A stretch of 64,000 nucleotides of DNA, taken from NCBI GenBank assembly GCA_963650485.1, contig CAVJLN010000013.1, positions 5,444-69,443 on the forward strand. The letters run 5' to 3'. Shown here in pieces: positions 51,025 through 58,944 of the stretch. This DNA comes from Suilimivivens sp963650485 (GTDB lineage: Bacteria > Bacillota > Clostridia > Lachnospirales > Lachnospiraceae). Both the position numbers and the translations under genes were made by a program. The notes below the pieces were generated by a model, which saw nothing but the letters and a program-made list of their open reading frames with translations, was not told the DNA's origin and did not search any database. Position 1 is the first letter of the stretch. The number at the start of each line of letters is the position of its first letter.

Positions 51025-51423
51025 TCATTGTTTACCCTTTTGATTCCGGGTACAGTTTCCACATATTCCATAAAAATAAGTGGTATGTCCCTGAACAATG
51101 CCATCAAAATTCTTAGCCGCTGCTTCGTTGATATAATCAATGTTCTCCATTTGAAGATCGATGACACTTCCACATTCCTTACACACGAAATGATTGTGTG
51201 GAGAAGTGTCGGCATCAAAATGATCCGTTCCGTCCCCAACCCGCAGCCGGAGAATCTCTCCAAGATCCGATAACAATGTAAGATTACGATACACCGTACC
51301 GAGGCTGATATTGGGAAGCTGTTCACGAACATTCATGTAAACAACATCTGCAGTTGGATGGTCTTTTCTTGTAGCAAGGAACTCTAAAATGGAATCCCTC
51401 TGCCTGCTGTGTTTTAATTGCAT
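51025..51423 (-). CDS. perR: PerR-type Fur family peroxide-responsive regulator
   Basis: A 132-residue Fur-superfamily repressor. The winged helix is at the N-terminus (RQRDSILEFLATRKDHPTADVVYMNVREQLPNISLGTVYRNLTLLSDLG). The regulatory metal site includes HFDADTSPHNHFVC, and the structural zinc site is CKEC with CGNC near the C-terminus. The aspartate in the HFDAD stretch is the feature that separates PerR from Fur. With rubrerythrin directly downstream, the role is control of peroxide defence. The upstream perfect palindrome and sigma-A promoter suggest self-control. Confidence 0.9.
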   Translation of the reverse strand: MQLKHSRQRDSILEFLATRKDHPTADVVYMNVREQLPNISLGTVYRNLTLLSDLGEILRLRVGDGTDHFDADTSPHNHFVCKECGSVIDLQMENIDYINEAAAKNFDGIVQGHTTYFYGICGNCTRNQKGKQ

Positions 51424-51440
51424 TCGTTACCTCATTTCTG

Positions 51441-51491
51441 AAACAGTAATGATTACTGTTTTTATTATAAACTAAAATTGAGATTTGTCAA
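51441..51491 (-). promoter_or_regulatory. perR promoter with overlapping palindromic operator
   Basis: On the minus strand, TTGACA (51486-51491) and TATAAT (51464-51469) have a 16-bp spacer. Just downstream lies a 21-bp palindrome (51441-51461, AAACAGTAAT/ATTACTGTTT with one central base), which is placed to block transcription. It resembles a PerR box in its A/T-rich half-sites. Confidence 0.75.
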
Positions 51492-51567
51492 CTGAGTTTA
51501 TAAAGTTTTTATAGATTTGATGAAATCTTTAGTAACCGTCCATCTTTTCCTATGGTATACTAGACCT

Positions 51568-53040
51568 ATGAAACTGAAGACACGTTTAATTATCACTTTT
51601 TTAACAATTGTATTATTACCGGCATTTCTGACAATTACCGCATTCATTTTTATCGGAGGATACCTGACCAGAAGCCAGCAGGAGCTTGGATTCCGAAATA
51701 GCGACTATAGTGTTATGATCGATCCGGCGCAGGCTTCACGACATATTTCGGACGAGGTTTTTTTAAAGGCACAGGAGCTGTTAAGTGAAGATCCGGATGC
51801 ACTTGAGAATCCGGAGGTACTGGACGCTCTCAATGAAGAGGTAACAAATCGTTCCTCCTATATTCTGGTTCGCAAAAAGGATGAAATTCTTTATGCGGGG
51901 AATGAACAGGCGGCAAGCATTATTTTTGACAGTCTCCCGGATTTTAGTACAGAGAATATTACACAGGATACCAGTCATAGTGTTTACTATGATAATATGA
52001 ACAAACTGGTCCGGCAGATGGATTTTTACTTCCCGGATGGAAGTGAAGGAAGCCTTTTTGTCATTACCAGAAGTAATACCAACGCTTCGAAGATTCTGCT
52101 GATTGATATGGCTGTAGCTATTGTGATTATCCTGATTATTACGAGCTGGTTTCTGACCAAATGGATTGGAAAAGGTGTGTTTACACCGGTGAATCAGTTG
52201 AATGTTGCCATGCAGAATATTGCGGAGGGCAATCTGGAATATCATCTTCCGGAAAATCTGGAAGGCGAAATCGGGGAACTATATCGCAATTATGAAGATA
52301 TGCGGCTTCGCCTGAAGGAGTCCACAGATGAGAAGATTCTTGCGGAGAAGCAGAATCGGGAACTGGTCAGCAACATTTCCCATGATCTCAAAACCCCGAT
52401 CACCGCAATTAAGGGATATGTAGAAGGAATCATGGACGGTGTTGCGGATACGCCGGAGAAGATGGATAAATATATCCGCACTATTTATAATAAAGCGAAT
52501 GATATGGACCGGCTGATCAATGAGCTTACCGTATATTCAGGAATTGACAGTAACCGCATTCCTTATCATTTTCACCGGATCAATGTGGCAGAATACTTCG
52601 GAGACTGTGTGGAAGAGGTTGGCCTGGATCTTGAATCCAAGAATGTGGAGCTGGATTATTCCAATCTGGTAACGCAGGATACCATGATTATTGCGGATCC
52701 GGAGCAGATGAAAAGGGTGATCAATAACATCATCAGCAACAGTCTGAAATACATGGATAAGCCGAAGGGCAAAATTGATATCCGGCTTTTGGATGAAGTC
52801 GATTCTGTACGGATTGAGATTGAAGATAATGGAAAAGGAATTGCGGCGAAGGATCTTCCGCTGATCTTTGAGCGGTTTTACCGGACGGACGCTTCCCGGA
52901 ACTCTGCACAGGGTGGCAGCGGAATTGGCCTCAGCATCGTAAAGAAGATTATTGAGGATCACGGTGGATATATCTGGGCAACCAGTAAAGAGGGCGAGGG
53001 AACGTGCATGCATTTCGTGATCCGTAAGTATCAGGGATAG
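51568..53040 (+). CDS. Two-component sensor histidine kinase
   Basis: A 490-residue membrane kinase. It has a first membrane helix (about residues 7-33), an extracellular sensor of about 150 residues with no recognised domain, a second helix (about residues 175-198), HAMP, then the dimerisation domain with the phosphorylated His in LVSNISHDLKTPITAIKGYVEG and an HATPase domain (NNIISNSLKYM, DNGKGIAAKDLPLIFERFYRTD, GGSGIGLSIVKKIIEDHGG). The ATG at 51568 has no ribosome site. An extended -10 sequence TGGTATACT (51553-51561) lies six bases before it, so the message may be leaderless. Its response regulator follows after 118 bp, with the kinase first, the less usual order. Confidence 0.9.
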   Translation: MKLKTRLIITFLTIVLLPAFLTITAFIFIGGYLTRSQQELGFRNSDYSVMIDPAQASRHISDEVFLKAQELLSEDPDALENPEVLDALNEEVTNRSSYILVRKKDEILYAGNEQAASIIFDSLPDFSTENITQDTSHSVYYDNMNKLVRQMDFYFPDGSEGSLFVITRSNTNASKILLIDMAVAIVIILIITSWFLTKWIGKGVFTPVNQLNVAMQNIAEGNLEYHLPENLEGEIGELYRNYEDMRLRLKESTDEKILAEKQNRELVSNISHDLKTPITAIKGYVEGIMDGVADTPEKMDKYIRTIYNKANDMDRLINELTVYSGIDSNRIPYHFHRINVAEYFGDCVEEVGLDLESKNVELDYSNLVTQDTMIIADPEQMKRVINNIISNSLKYMDKPKGKIDIRLLDEVDSVRIEIEDNGKGIAAKDLPLIFERFYRTDASRNSAQGGSGIGLSIVKKIIEDHGGYIWATSKEGEGTCMHFVIRKYQG

Positions 53041-53158
53041 AACAGGTATATGAAAACGGTATTCTACCTGCATAGGATCATAATGTACATGGATTACGGC
53101 AGTAACAACACATATATTCAGGAAGGAGAATGTACCGAAGGGTACAGATTTAGAAACG

Positions 53159-53848
53159 ATGAGCAAGATATTAATTATTGAGGATGAAGAAGCAATTGCA
53201 GATCTTGAAAAGGATTACCTCGAGCTTAGCGGCTTCGAGGTGAAGATCTGTAATACAGGAGATGAGGGATTGCAGACCGCGTTTCGTGAAGAGTTTGATC
53301 TAATAGTGTTGGATCTTATGCTTCCGGGGCTGGATGGATTTGAGGTATGTAAGAGGGTTCGTGAAGAGAAGAACATTCCGATCATTATGGTTTCTGCAAA
53401 GAAAGAGGACATTGACAAAATCCGTGGATTAGGCATGGGAGCCGATGATTATATGACGAAGCCGTTTAGTCCAAGCGAGCTTGTTGCCAGAGTGAAAGCC
53501 CATCTGGCACGTTATGATCGTCTGGTTGGCTCTTCCAATAAGAATAATGATGTGATTGAAATCCGTGGTATTCGGATCGACAAGACGGCAAGACGTGTTA
53601 TGGTCGATGGAGAGGAGAAGGCGTTTACCGGTAAGGAATTCGATCTCCTGACCTTCCTTGCTGAGCATCCGAATCATGTATATACCAAAGAAGAGCTCTT
53701 CCGCGAGATCTGGGATATGGATTCCATTGGTGATATTGCAACCGTAACCGTTCATATTAAGAAGATCCGTGAGAAGATCGAGTTTGATTCCGCCAAACCC
53801 CAGTATATTGAGACGATTTGGGGTGTGGGATATCGGTTTAAGGTGTGA
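53159..53848 (+). CDS. OmpR/PhoB family response regulator
   Basis: A 229-residue regulator. The receiver domain (residues 1-115) has the acidic pair at IIEDEEAIA, the phosphorylated Asp in LIVLDLMLPGLDG and the conserved Lys in YMTKPFSPSELVARV. The winged-helix DNA-binding domain follows (about residues 130-228, ending SAKPQYIETIWGVGYRFKV). It is paired with the histidine kinase upstream. The GGAAGGAG ribosome site is 30 bases before the ATG, with a 6-bp hairpin (TGTACC-gaag-GGTACA, 53131-53146) in between. The hairpin would shorten the distance if folded. Confidence 0.93.
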   Translation: MSKILIIEDEEAIADLEKDYLELSGFEVKICNTGDEGLQTAFREEFDLIVLDLMLPGLDGFEVCKRVREEKNIPIIMVSAKKEDIDKIRGLGMGADDYMTKPFSPSELVARVKAHLARYDRLVGSSNKNNDVIEIRGIRIDKTARRVMVDGEEKAFTGKEFDLLTFLAEHPNHVYTKEELFREIWDMDSIGDIATVTVHIKKIREKIEFDSAKPQYIETIWGVGYRFKV

Positions 53849-53871
53849 AAACATATGCAAAAGGTGTAAAT

Positions 53872-54633
53872 ATGAAGAACATTTTATATGAAGATAGTGA
53901 CATTCTGGTTGCCTATAAGCCGGCGGGAATTGCAACACAGACTTCCCGGATCGGGCAGCAGGACATGGTCAGTGAACTGAAGAATTATCTGATGAAAGCA
54001 CAGAAAGAGGAAATGACAGGGAAGAACGGGAAGGATGCCGTGAAGAAGCAGGCTTTTCAGGAGCCGTATCTTGGATTGGTTCATCGTCTGGATCAGCCGG
54101 TTTCGGGAGTTCTGGTATTTGCCAAGAATAAAAAGGCAGCAGCGGACTTAAGTAATCAGGTTACGAACGGAACCATGAAGAAATTTTATTATGCCTTGAT
54201 TTATGGGACTCCGATCCATGAACGGGACACGCTCGAAGATTATTTGTATAAAGATGGACGTGAAAACCTGTCCCTTATCGTGAACGCAACCTTTCCGGAT
54301 GCCAGGAAGGCCATTCTGAATTACCGCCACTGTTCTACCTTAATGGTATTGGAAGAGGGAGAAGAGGTTTCCCTTATGGAGATTGAGCTTCTGACAGGGC
54401 GTCATCACCAGATCCGTGCCCAGATGTCAAATGCAGGAATGCCCCTGCTTGGTGACAGCAAATACGGTTCTGAACGGTCAAAGGAGCTAAGCCGCGATAT
54501 TGGCTGCAAAAATGTTGCATTATGTGCCTATAAGCTTAGCTTTAAGCATCCGGTTACCCATAAGGAAATGGTCTTTGAGAAGAAACCGGATGAAGAACTG
54601 TTTGACCCCTTTTTAAACGAAGGAATTCTGTAA
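53872..54633 (+). CDS. RluA family pseudouridine synthase
   Basis: A 253-residue RNA-modifying enzyme that converts uridine to pseudouridine in rRNA or tRNA. The catalytic Asp is in LGLVHRLDQPVSGVLVFAKN (about residue 72), and the family motif LLTGRHHQIRAQMSNAGMPLLGDSKYG follows. There is no S4 domain. The position modified cannot be stated. I prefer the ATG at 53872, preceded by AAAGGTG. It starts 23 bp after the response-regulator stop, so the two may be co-transcribed. Confidence 0.9.
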   Translation: MKNILYEDSDILVAYKPAGIATQTSRIGQQDMVSELKNYLMKAQKEEMTGKNGKDAVKKQAFQEPYLGLVHRLDQPVSGVLVFAKNKKAAADLSNQVTNGTMKKFYYALIYGTPIHERDTLEDYLYKDGRENLSLIVNATFPDARKAILNYRHCSTLMVLEEGEEVSLMEIELLTGRHHQIRAQMSNAGMPLLGDSKYGSERSKELSRDIGCKNVALCAYKLSFKHPVTHKEMVFEKKPDEELFDPFLNEGIL

Positions 54634-54722
54634 TTACTCAGTACAGATCGAAGCATTTTCTGTTGAGATCGTAGGAATATGATTCAGAAATTCTCTAAAA
54701 CTGCATAGAATATAAAGCATTC

Positions 54723-54797
54723 ACCCATACTATCTCTGTGATTATAACTCAGTCGATGCACAAAACCTGCATCATTTCGGAAAGTATGGGTATTTTT
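54723..54797 (+). promoter_or_regulatory. Attenuator-like structure at the start of the AI-2E family gene
   Basis: ACCCATACT (54723-54731) pairs with AGTATGGGT (54783-54791), which is followed by ATTTTT. An inner hairpin GATGCA/TGCATC lies at 54755-54773. The outer arm plus T tract resembles an intrinsic terminator. It overlaps both candidate start codons (54786 and 54798), so folding would hide the start or stop transcription. Confidence 0.5.
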
Positions 54798-55847
54798 ATG
54801 CAGCAGTTCTTTCATCAGAAAACGACACAATTCTTCCTTACGGTTTTTCTCACATATTTTTTTATGAAGTACCTCAGTCCGTTTGTCACGCCATTTTTAG
54901 TAGCGTTTCTGGTTGTCTGGGCAATGAACCCATATATTGAACGAGTCCATCAAAGAACCAGGTTTAGGAAATCCTTCGTAGCGGGGCTCTTGCTTGCGAT
55001 CTGGATCATCCTTTTTATCTGGATTTTATGGATTTTCAGCTATGTTGTGATGAATGGAGGAGGCGATTTCTGGAGCCGGATTCCGGCTTATTTTTCCAAC
55101 TGGGAAACAGCGCTTTCCTGTTGCTGTGACAATCTGGAAAAGCTGTCCGGTCTCAATGGACAGAAGCTGCAGGGTTTTGTGATCCGGCAGATCATGGTTT
55201 TTACCGATAACTTCCAGACGAATATTATGCCAATGGTTATGGGAAAGTCAGTTACTTATATGAAAGGCATGGTTTCCTGCTTTGCGTTTCTGGCTGTTGT
55301 TTTTATTGCAGTAATGCTGTTGGTTAAAGATTACGGAGAGATTGCCGGTAAGTTTGAGACACCGGAATTTCAGGGGATACGGGAAGTGTTTCGGAAGGTA
55401 GTGGTTTACCTGAAAACATTTCTACGGGCACAATTCATTATTTTGCTGATCATCAGCGTCTTATGTGCAGCTACCTTAAGTCTTGTTGGCATGACCGGGG
55501 CAATCTTCTATGGATTTCTGACGGGGGTTATGGATATGCTGCCCTTTATCGGAACGGGAATTATGCTGCTTCCTCTCGGGGGAATTTACTTTTTTACCGG
55601 AGAATACTGGAAAGCGATTGTGTGTGTTGGACTGTACGTATTGTGTGCATTGATCCGGGAAATACTCGAACCACGGCTGATTGGCGATAAGGTTGGAATC
55701 TGGCCGATCGGGATTTTGTTTTCTGTGTTTGCCGGAGTTCATCTGTTTGGTGTTGCAGGAGTGATGAAAGGACCTCTTTCCCTGGTAATTATTTGTGAAA
55801 CCCTGAAATTTTTGTGGTATACTGGGGATTATGAAAAAGACGGCTAA
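54786..55847 (+). CDS. AI-2E (PerM) family transporter
   Basis: A roughly 353-residue membrane protein of the AI-2E/PerM family, with about eight helices. Landmarks are LSPFVTPFLVAFLVVWAMNPYIERV near the N-terminus, LTGVMDMLPFIGTGIMLLPLGG and LEPRLIGDKVGIWPIGILFSVFAGVHLFGVAG at the end. Family members have been linked to export of AI-2 or to sodium/proton exchange, but the cargo is unknown here. Two starts are possible (54786 and 54798); the former has GGAAAG upstream. The 3' end overlaps the O-antigen-ligase-like gene by 17 bp. Confidence 0.85.
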   Translation: MGIFMQQFFHQKTTQFFLTVFLTYFFMKYLSPFVTPFLVAFLVVWAMNPYIERVHQRTRFRKSFVAGLLLAIWIILFIWILWIFSYVVMNGGGDFWSRIPAYFSNWETALSCCCDNLEKLSGLNGQKLQGFVIRQIMVFTDNFQTNIMPMVMGKSVTYMKGMVSCFAFLAVVFIAVMLLVKDYGEIAGKFETPEFQGIREVFRKVVVYLKTFLRAQFIILLIISVLCAATLSLVGMTGAIFYGFLTGVMDMLPFIGTGIMLLPLGGIYFFTGEYWKAIVCVGLYVLCALIREILEPRLIGDKVGIWPIGILFSVFAGVHLFGVAGVMKGPLSLVIICETLKFLWYTGDYEKDG

Positions 55848-57327
55848 TCTACTGGTAACTGCATATTTATTACTGCTGTTTGTTGTGTATCCCTTTTATA
55901 TGAAGGAAGGATATCTGGAGATCGGAAAAGCGAAGTATTCCTTCTGGATCCGGATTTCCCTAAGTACGGCAGCAGTTTTGCTTTTATTTTTCGTGATCCA
56001 GCTGATCCGGGAACTGAAAGAAAGAAGTCTGCATCTTCAAGCCACGGATGTCAGTATTCTCGTATTTGCAGGAACACTGCTTATTACCTATGTTCTGGCG
56101 GTAGACCGTAAGGAAGCATTGTTCGGGACAGAAGGCTGGAATATGGGCTTTGCGCTCTATGGGGTATTGTGTCTGCTGTATCTGATGATCCGGCTTTTGT
56201 GGTGGCCGGACAAATGGATTCTTTATCATGCTCTATTCGCTTCCGGAGTAATTTTCCTGCTGGGGATTCTGGATCGGTTTTCCGTTTATCTGATTCCATT
56301 GGAAATCCGTAACCCGGGGTTTTTGTCAACTCTTGGCAACATTAACTGGTTTACCGGGTATCTTGTGATTTTTACTGCAGTGAGCGCATCGCTTTTTCTT
56401 TTATCAGAAGAAAAAGGAATGTCAGCTTTTAGCGCAATAATTGCGTTGCTGGGTTTTACAGCAGGATTCGGACAGGGAAGCAGTAGTGTGTTTCTGTTTT
56501 TTGTGGGCTTATTTTCGTCACTTTTCTGGCTGGCTTCCTATGAAAAAAAAAGAATGCCGCGACTGATGATTCTGTGGGGAATGTGGTGTTTATCGGCACA
56601 GATCATCCGGCTTATGCGGATGCTTATTCCGGATGGATATCAGTATGATACGGAGAATCTGTGTGGGGATTTTACCGGGGGAAGCCTGACGATTTACTTA
56701 TTTATAGTGGGAGGGCTGCTTCTGGGAGCAGTCTCCATTTTGATGAAACGTAAAGAGCAGACTGGTAGATGGATTCGGAGAGGATTAGGATTTTTTGGTG
56801 GGATTCTTGCTGCCGGTGCGGCTGTTATGATGCTTTACAGTTATCTTTGTGTTTCGAAAGGTATGGAACTTTCAGAGCTTTATGACCGGCTGCCGTGGGG
56901 AGATGATTCCTGGGGAAACGGACGCGGAATGACATACCGTGCGGCAATAATGCTTCTTACACAGATGACTCCTCTGCAAAAGCTGGTGGGCGTCGGGCAG
57001 GACTGTTTTTTTGCTTATGCCTATTCCATTCCACAGGTGGCAGATGAATTGTGGCTGTATTTTGGCAATGAACGGCTGACGAATGCCCATAACGAGATTT
57101 TGACAATGCTTGTGAATCATGGAATTATTGGAACAGTCAGTTATCTGAGTATTTTTATCACCTACCTTTATAAAACCAGTAAACAATCCCAAAATCCGTA
57201 CAGTATCAGTATTGCAGTTGCGGTAATCTGTTATTTGGTACATAATATGGTTAGTTTTGCGAACGTATTGAATCTTCCATTTCTCATTATCCTATTGGCA
57301 ATGGGCGCAAAATGGTGTAAAATATAA
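55831..57327 (+). CDS. O-antigen ligase-like (Wzy_C) membrane protein
   Basis: A 498-residue polytopic membrane protein with about ten to twelve helices. The long extracellular loop with WGNGRGMTYRAAIMLLTQM and the NAHNEILTMLVNHGIIG segment is the signature of Wzy_C/O-antigen ligase proteins, which join or polymerise lipid-linked glycans. In this Gram-positive host it would act on a capsule or wall polymer. No glycosyltransferases are adjacent, so the role stays general. The start overlaps the AI-2E gene and has GGGGA five bases upstream. Confidence 0.8.
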   Translation: MKKTANLLVTAYLLLLFVVYPFYMKEGYLEIGKAKYSFWIRISLSTAAVLLLFFVIQLIRELKERSLHLQATDVSILVFAGTLLITYVLAVDRKEALFGTEGWNMGFALYGVLCLLYLMIRLLWWPDKWILYHALFASGVIFLLGILDRFSVYLIPLEIRNPGFLSTLGNINWFTGYLVIFTAVSASLFLLSEEKGMSAFSAIIALLGFTAGFGQGSSSVFLFFVGLFSSLFWLASYEKKRMPRLMILWGMWCLSAQIIRLMRMLIPDGYQYDTENLCGDFTGGSLTIYLFIVGGLLLGAVSILMKRKEQTGRWIRRGLGFFGGILAAGAAVMMLYSYLCVSKGMELSELYDRLPWGDDSWGNGRGMTYRAAIMLLTQMTPLQKLVGVGQDCFFAYAYSIPQVADELWLYFGNERLTNAHNEILTMLVNHGIIGTVSYLSIFITYLYKTSKQSQNPYSISIAVAVICYLVHNMVSFANVLNLPFLIILLAMGAKWCKI

Positions 57328-57385
57328 TGATGCCAAAGAAAAACAAGCGGCTGCGAAGCAGACATTTGTTTTTCTTGCATCATTA
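57325..57385 (+). terminator. Long hairpin after the O-antigen-ligase-like gene
   Basis: TAATGATGC and AAAGAAAAACAA pair with TTGTTTTTCTT and GCATCATTA across a loop of about 18 bases, a stem of about 20 bp with one bulge. The T-rich right arm suggests a terminator. It overlaps the gene's stop codon. Confidence 0.7.
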
Positions 57386-57421
57386 GCGAACGAATATCCT
57401 GCGAAGCACGGATTCGTGAGC

Positions 57422-57450
57422 TTGACAGAGTAAAAATAAACGGCTTAATA
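57422..57450 (+). promoter_or_regulatory. proS promoter
   Basis: TTGACA and TTAATA with a 17-bp spacer, 31 bp before the start codon. A hairpin (ACGGC/GCCGT) spans the start of transcription. No T-box leader is present. Confidence 0.6.
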
Positions 57451-57480
57451 GTGAACAATAGCCGTATAGAGGAGAATAAC

Positions 57481-58911
57481 ATGGCAGAGAAAAAGTTAGT
57501 AGAAGCAATTACCTCGATGAATGAGGATTTTGCGCAGTGGTACACCGATGTAGTAAAGAAAGCAGAATTAATTGACTATTCCAATGTCAAGGGCTGTATG
57601 GTAATCAAGCCGGCAGGATATGCCATCTGGGAGAACATCCAGAGACAGCTTGATGATCGTTTTAAGGCAGTTGGAGTAGAGAATGTATACATGCCCATGT
57701 TTATCCCCGAAAGCCTACTTGAAAAGGAAAAGGATCATGTAGAAGGATTCGCACCGGAAGTAGCTTGGGTAACGCATGGCGGATTAAATCCCCTTCCGGA
57801 GAGAATGTGTGTCAGACCTACTTCTGAAACACTTTTCTGTGATTTTTATAAGAATGATATCCAGTCTTATCGTGATCTGCCGAAGGTATATAATCAGTGG
57901 TGCAGCGTTGTCCGTTGGGAAAAGGAAACCAGACCTTTCTTACGTTCGAGAGAATTCTTATGGCAGGAAGGACATACCGCACACGCAACCGCAGAAGAGG
58001 CAGAAGCACGTACCGAGCAGATGCTTAATGTTTATGCGGATTTCTGTGAAGAAGTACTTGCAATTCCTGTAATTAAAGGACGTAAGACCGAGAAGGAGAA
58101 GTTCGCAGGTGCAGAAGCAACTTATACCATTGAAGCACTGATGCATGATGGTAAGGCTCTTCAGTCCGGAACCAGCCATAACTTTGGTGACGGCTTTGCG
58201 AAAGCATTCGGAATCCAGTTTACAGACAAAGATAATAAATTAAAATATGTTCATCAGACTTCCTGGGGAATGTCCACCAGAATTATCGGTGCGATCATCA
58301 TGGTTCATGGCGATGATTCCGGACTGGTACTTCCTCCTAAGATCGCGCCTACACAGGTTATGATCATTCCGATTCAGCAGAAGAAGGAAGGCGTTCTTGA
58401 AAAGGCAAACGAATTAAAGGAAGTATTAAGCAACTTCCGTGTAAAGGTCGATGATTCCGACAAGAGTCCCGGATGGAAATTCTCCGAACAGGAAATGCGT
58501 GGAATTCCGCTTCGTGTGGAAATCGGACCGAAGGATATCGAAGCAGGCAAGTGTGTCATCTGCCGTCGTGATACCAGAGAAAAAGTAGAGGTAGCGCTTG
58601 AACAGCTTGCAGAAACCGTAGATGCACTGTTAAAGCAGATGCAGTCCGATATGTTGGAGAAAGCAAGAAAGCATGTCGAATCCCATACTTATACCGCAAC
58701 AACCAGAGAGGAATTCGAAGAAATCTTCGAAACCAAGGCTGGATTCGTAAAGGCAATGTGGTGTGGTGAGACAAGCTGTGAAGAGGCCATTAAAGAAAAC
58801 ATGGCAGTAACCAGCCGTTGCATGCCGTTCCATCAGGAATGTCTGTCCGATAAGTGCGTATACTGCGGCAAACCTGCAAAGAAAATGGTATATTGGGGAA
58901 GAGCCTATTAG
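57481..58911 (+). CDS. proS: Prolyl-tRNA synthetase (archaeal/eukaryote-like form)
   Basis: The cytoplasmic enzyme that charges tRNA-Pro. The 476-residue protein has class II motif 2 (RWEKETRPFLRSREFLWQEGHTAHAT) and motif 3 (TSWGMSTRIIGAIIMVHGDDSGLVLPP), an anticodon-binding domain (PTQVMIIPIQQK) and a zinc-binding C-terminal tail (CVYCGKPAKKMVYWGRAY). It lacks the editing insertion of the long bacterial type, and the C-terminal YWGRAY ending marks the ProS type 3/archaeal-like form found in many Clostridia. The start at 57481 follows AGAGGAGAATAAC. Confidence 0.95.
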   Translation: MAEKKLVEAITSMNEDFAQWYTDVVKKAELIDYSNVKGCMVIKPAGYAIWENIQRQLDDRFKAVGVENVYMPMFIPESLLEKEKDHVEGFAPEVAWVTHGGLNPLPERMCVRPTSETLFCDFYKNDIQSYRDLPKVYNQWCSVVRWEKETRPFLRSREFLWQEGHTAHATAEEAEARTEQMLNVYADFCEEVLAIPVIKGRKTEKEKFAGAEATYTIEALMHDGKALQSGTSHNFGDGFAKAFGIQFTDKDNKLKYVHQTSWGMSTRIIGAIIMVHGDDSGLVLPPKIAPTQVMIIPIQQKKEGVLEKANELKEVLSNFRVKVDDSDKSPGWKFSEQEMRGIPLRVEIGPKDIEAGKCVICRRDTREKVEVALEQLAETVDALLKQMQSDMLEKARKHVESHTYTATTREEFEEIFETKAGFVKAMWCGETSCEEAIKENMAVTSRCMPFHQECLSDKCVYCGKPAKKMVYWGRAY

Positions 58912-58944
58912 GCCTTCCCTTTGTGATATAGGTAAGTAAAAGGA

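Noticed and set aside
57328..57480. Possible T-box leader before proS
   Set aside because: No T-box consensus or specifier stem is present. The structure there is a terminator for the upstream gene plus a simple promoter.
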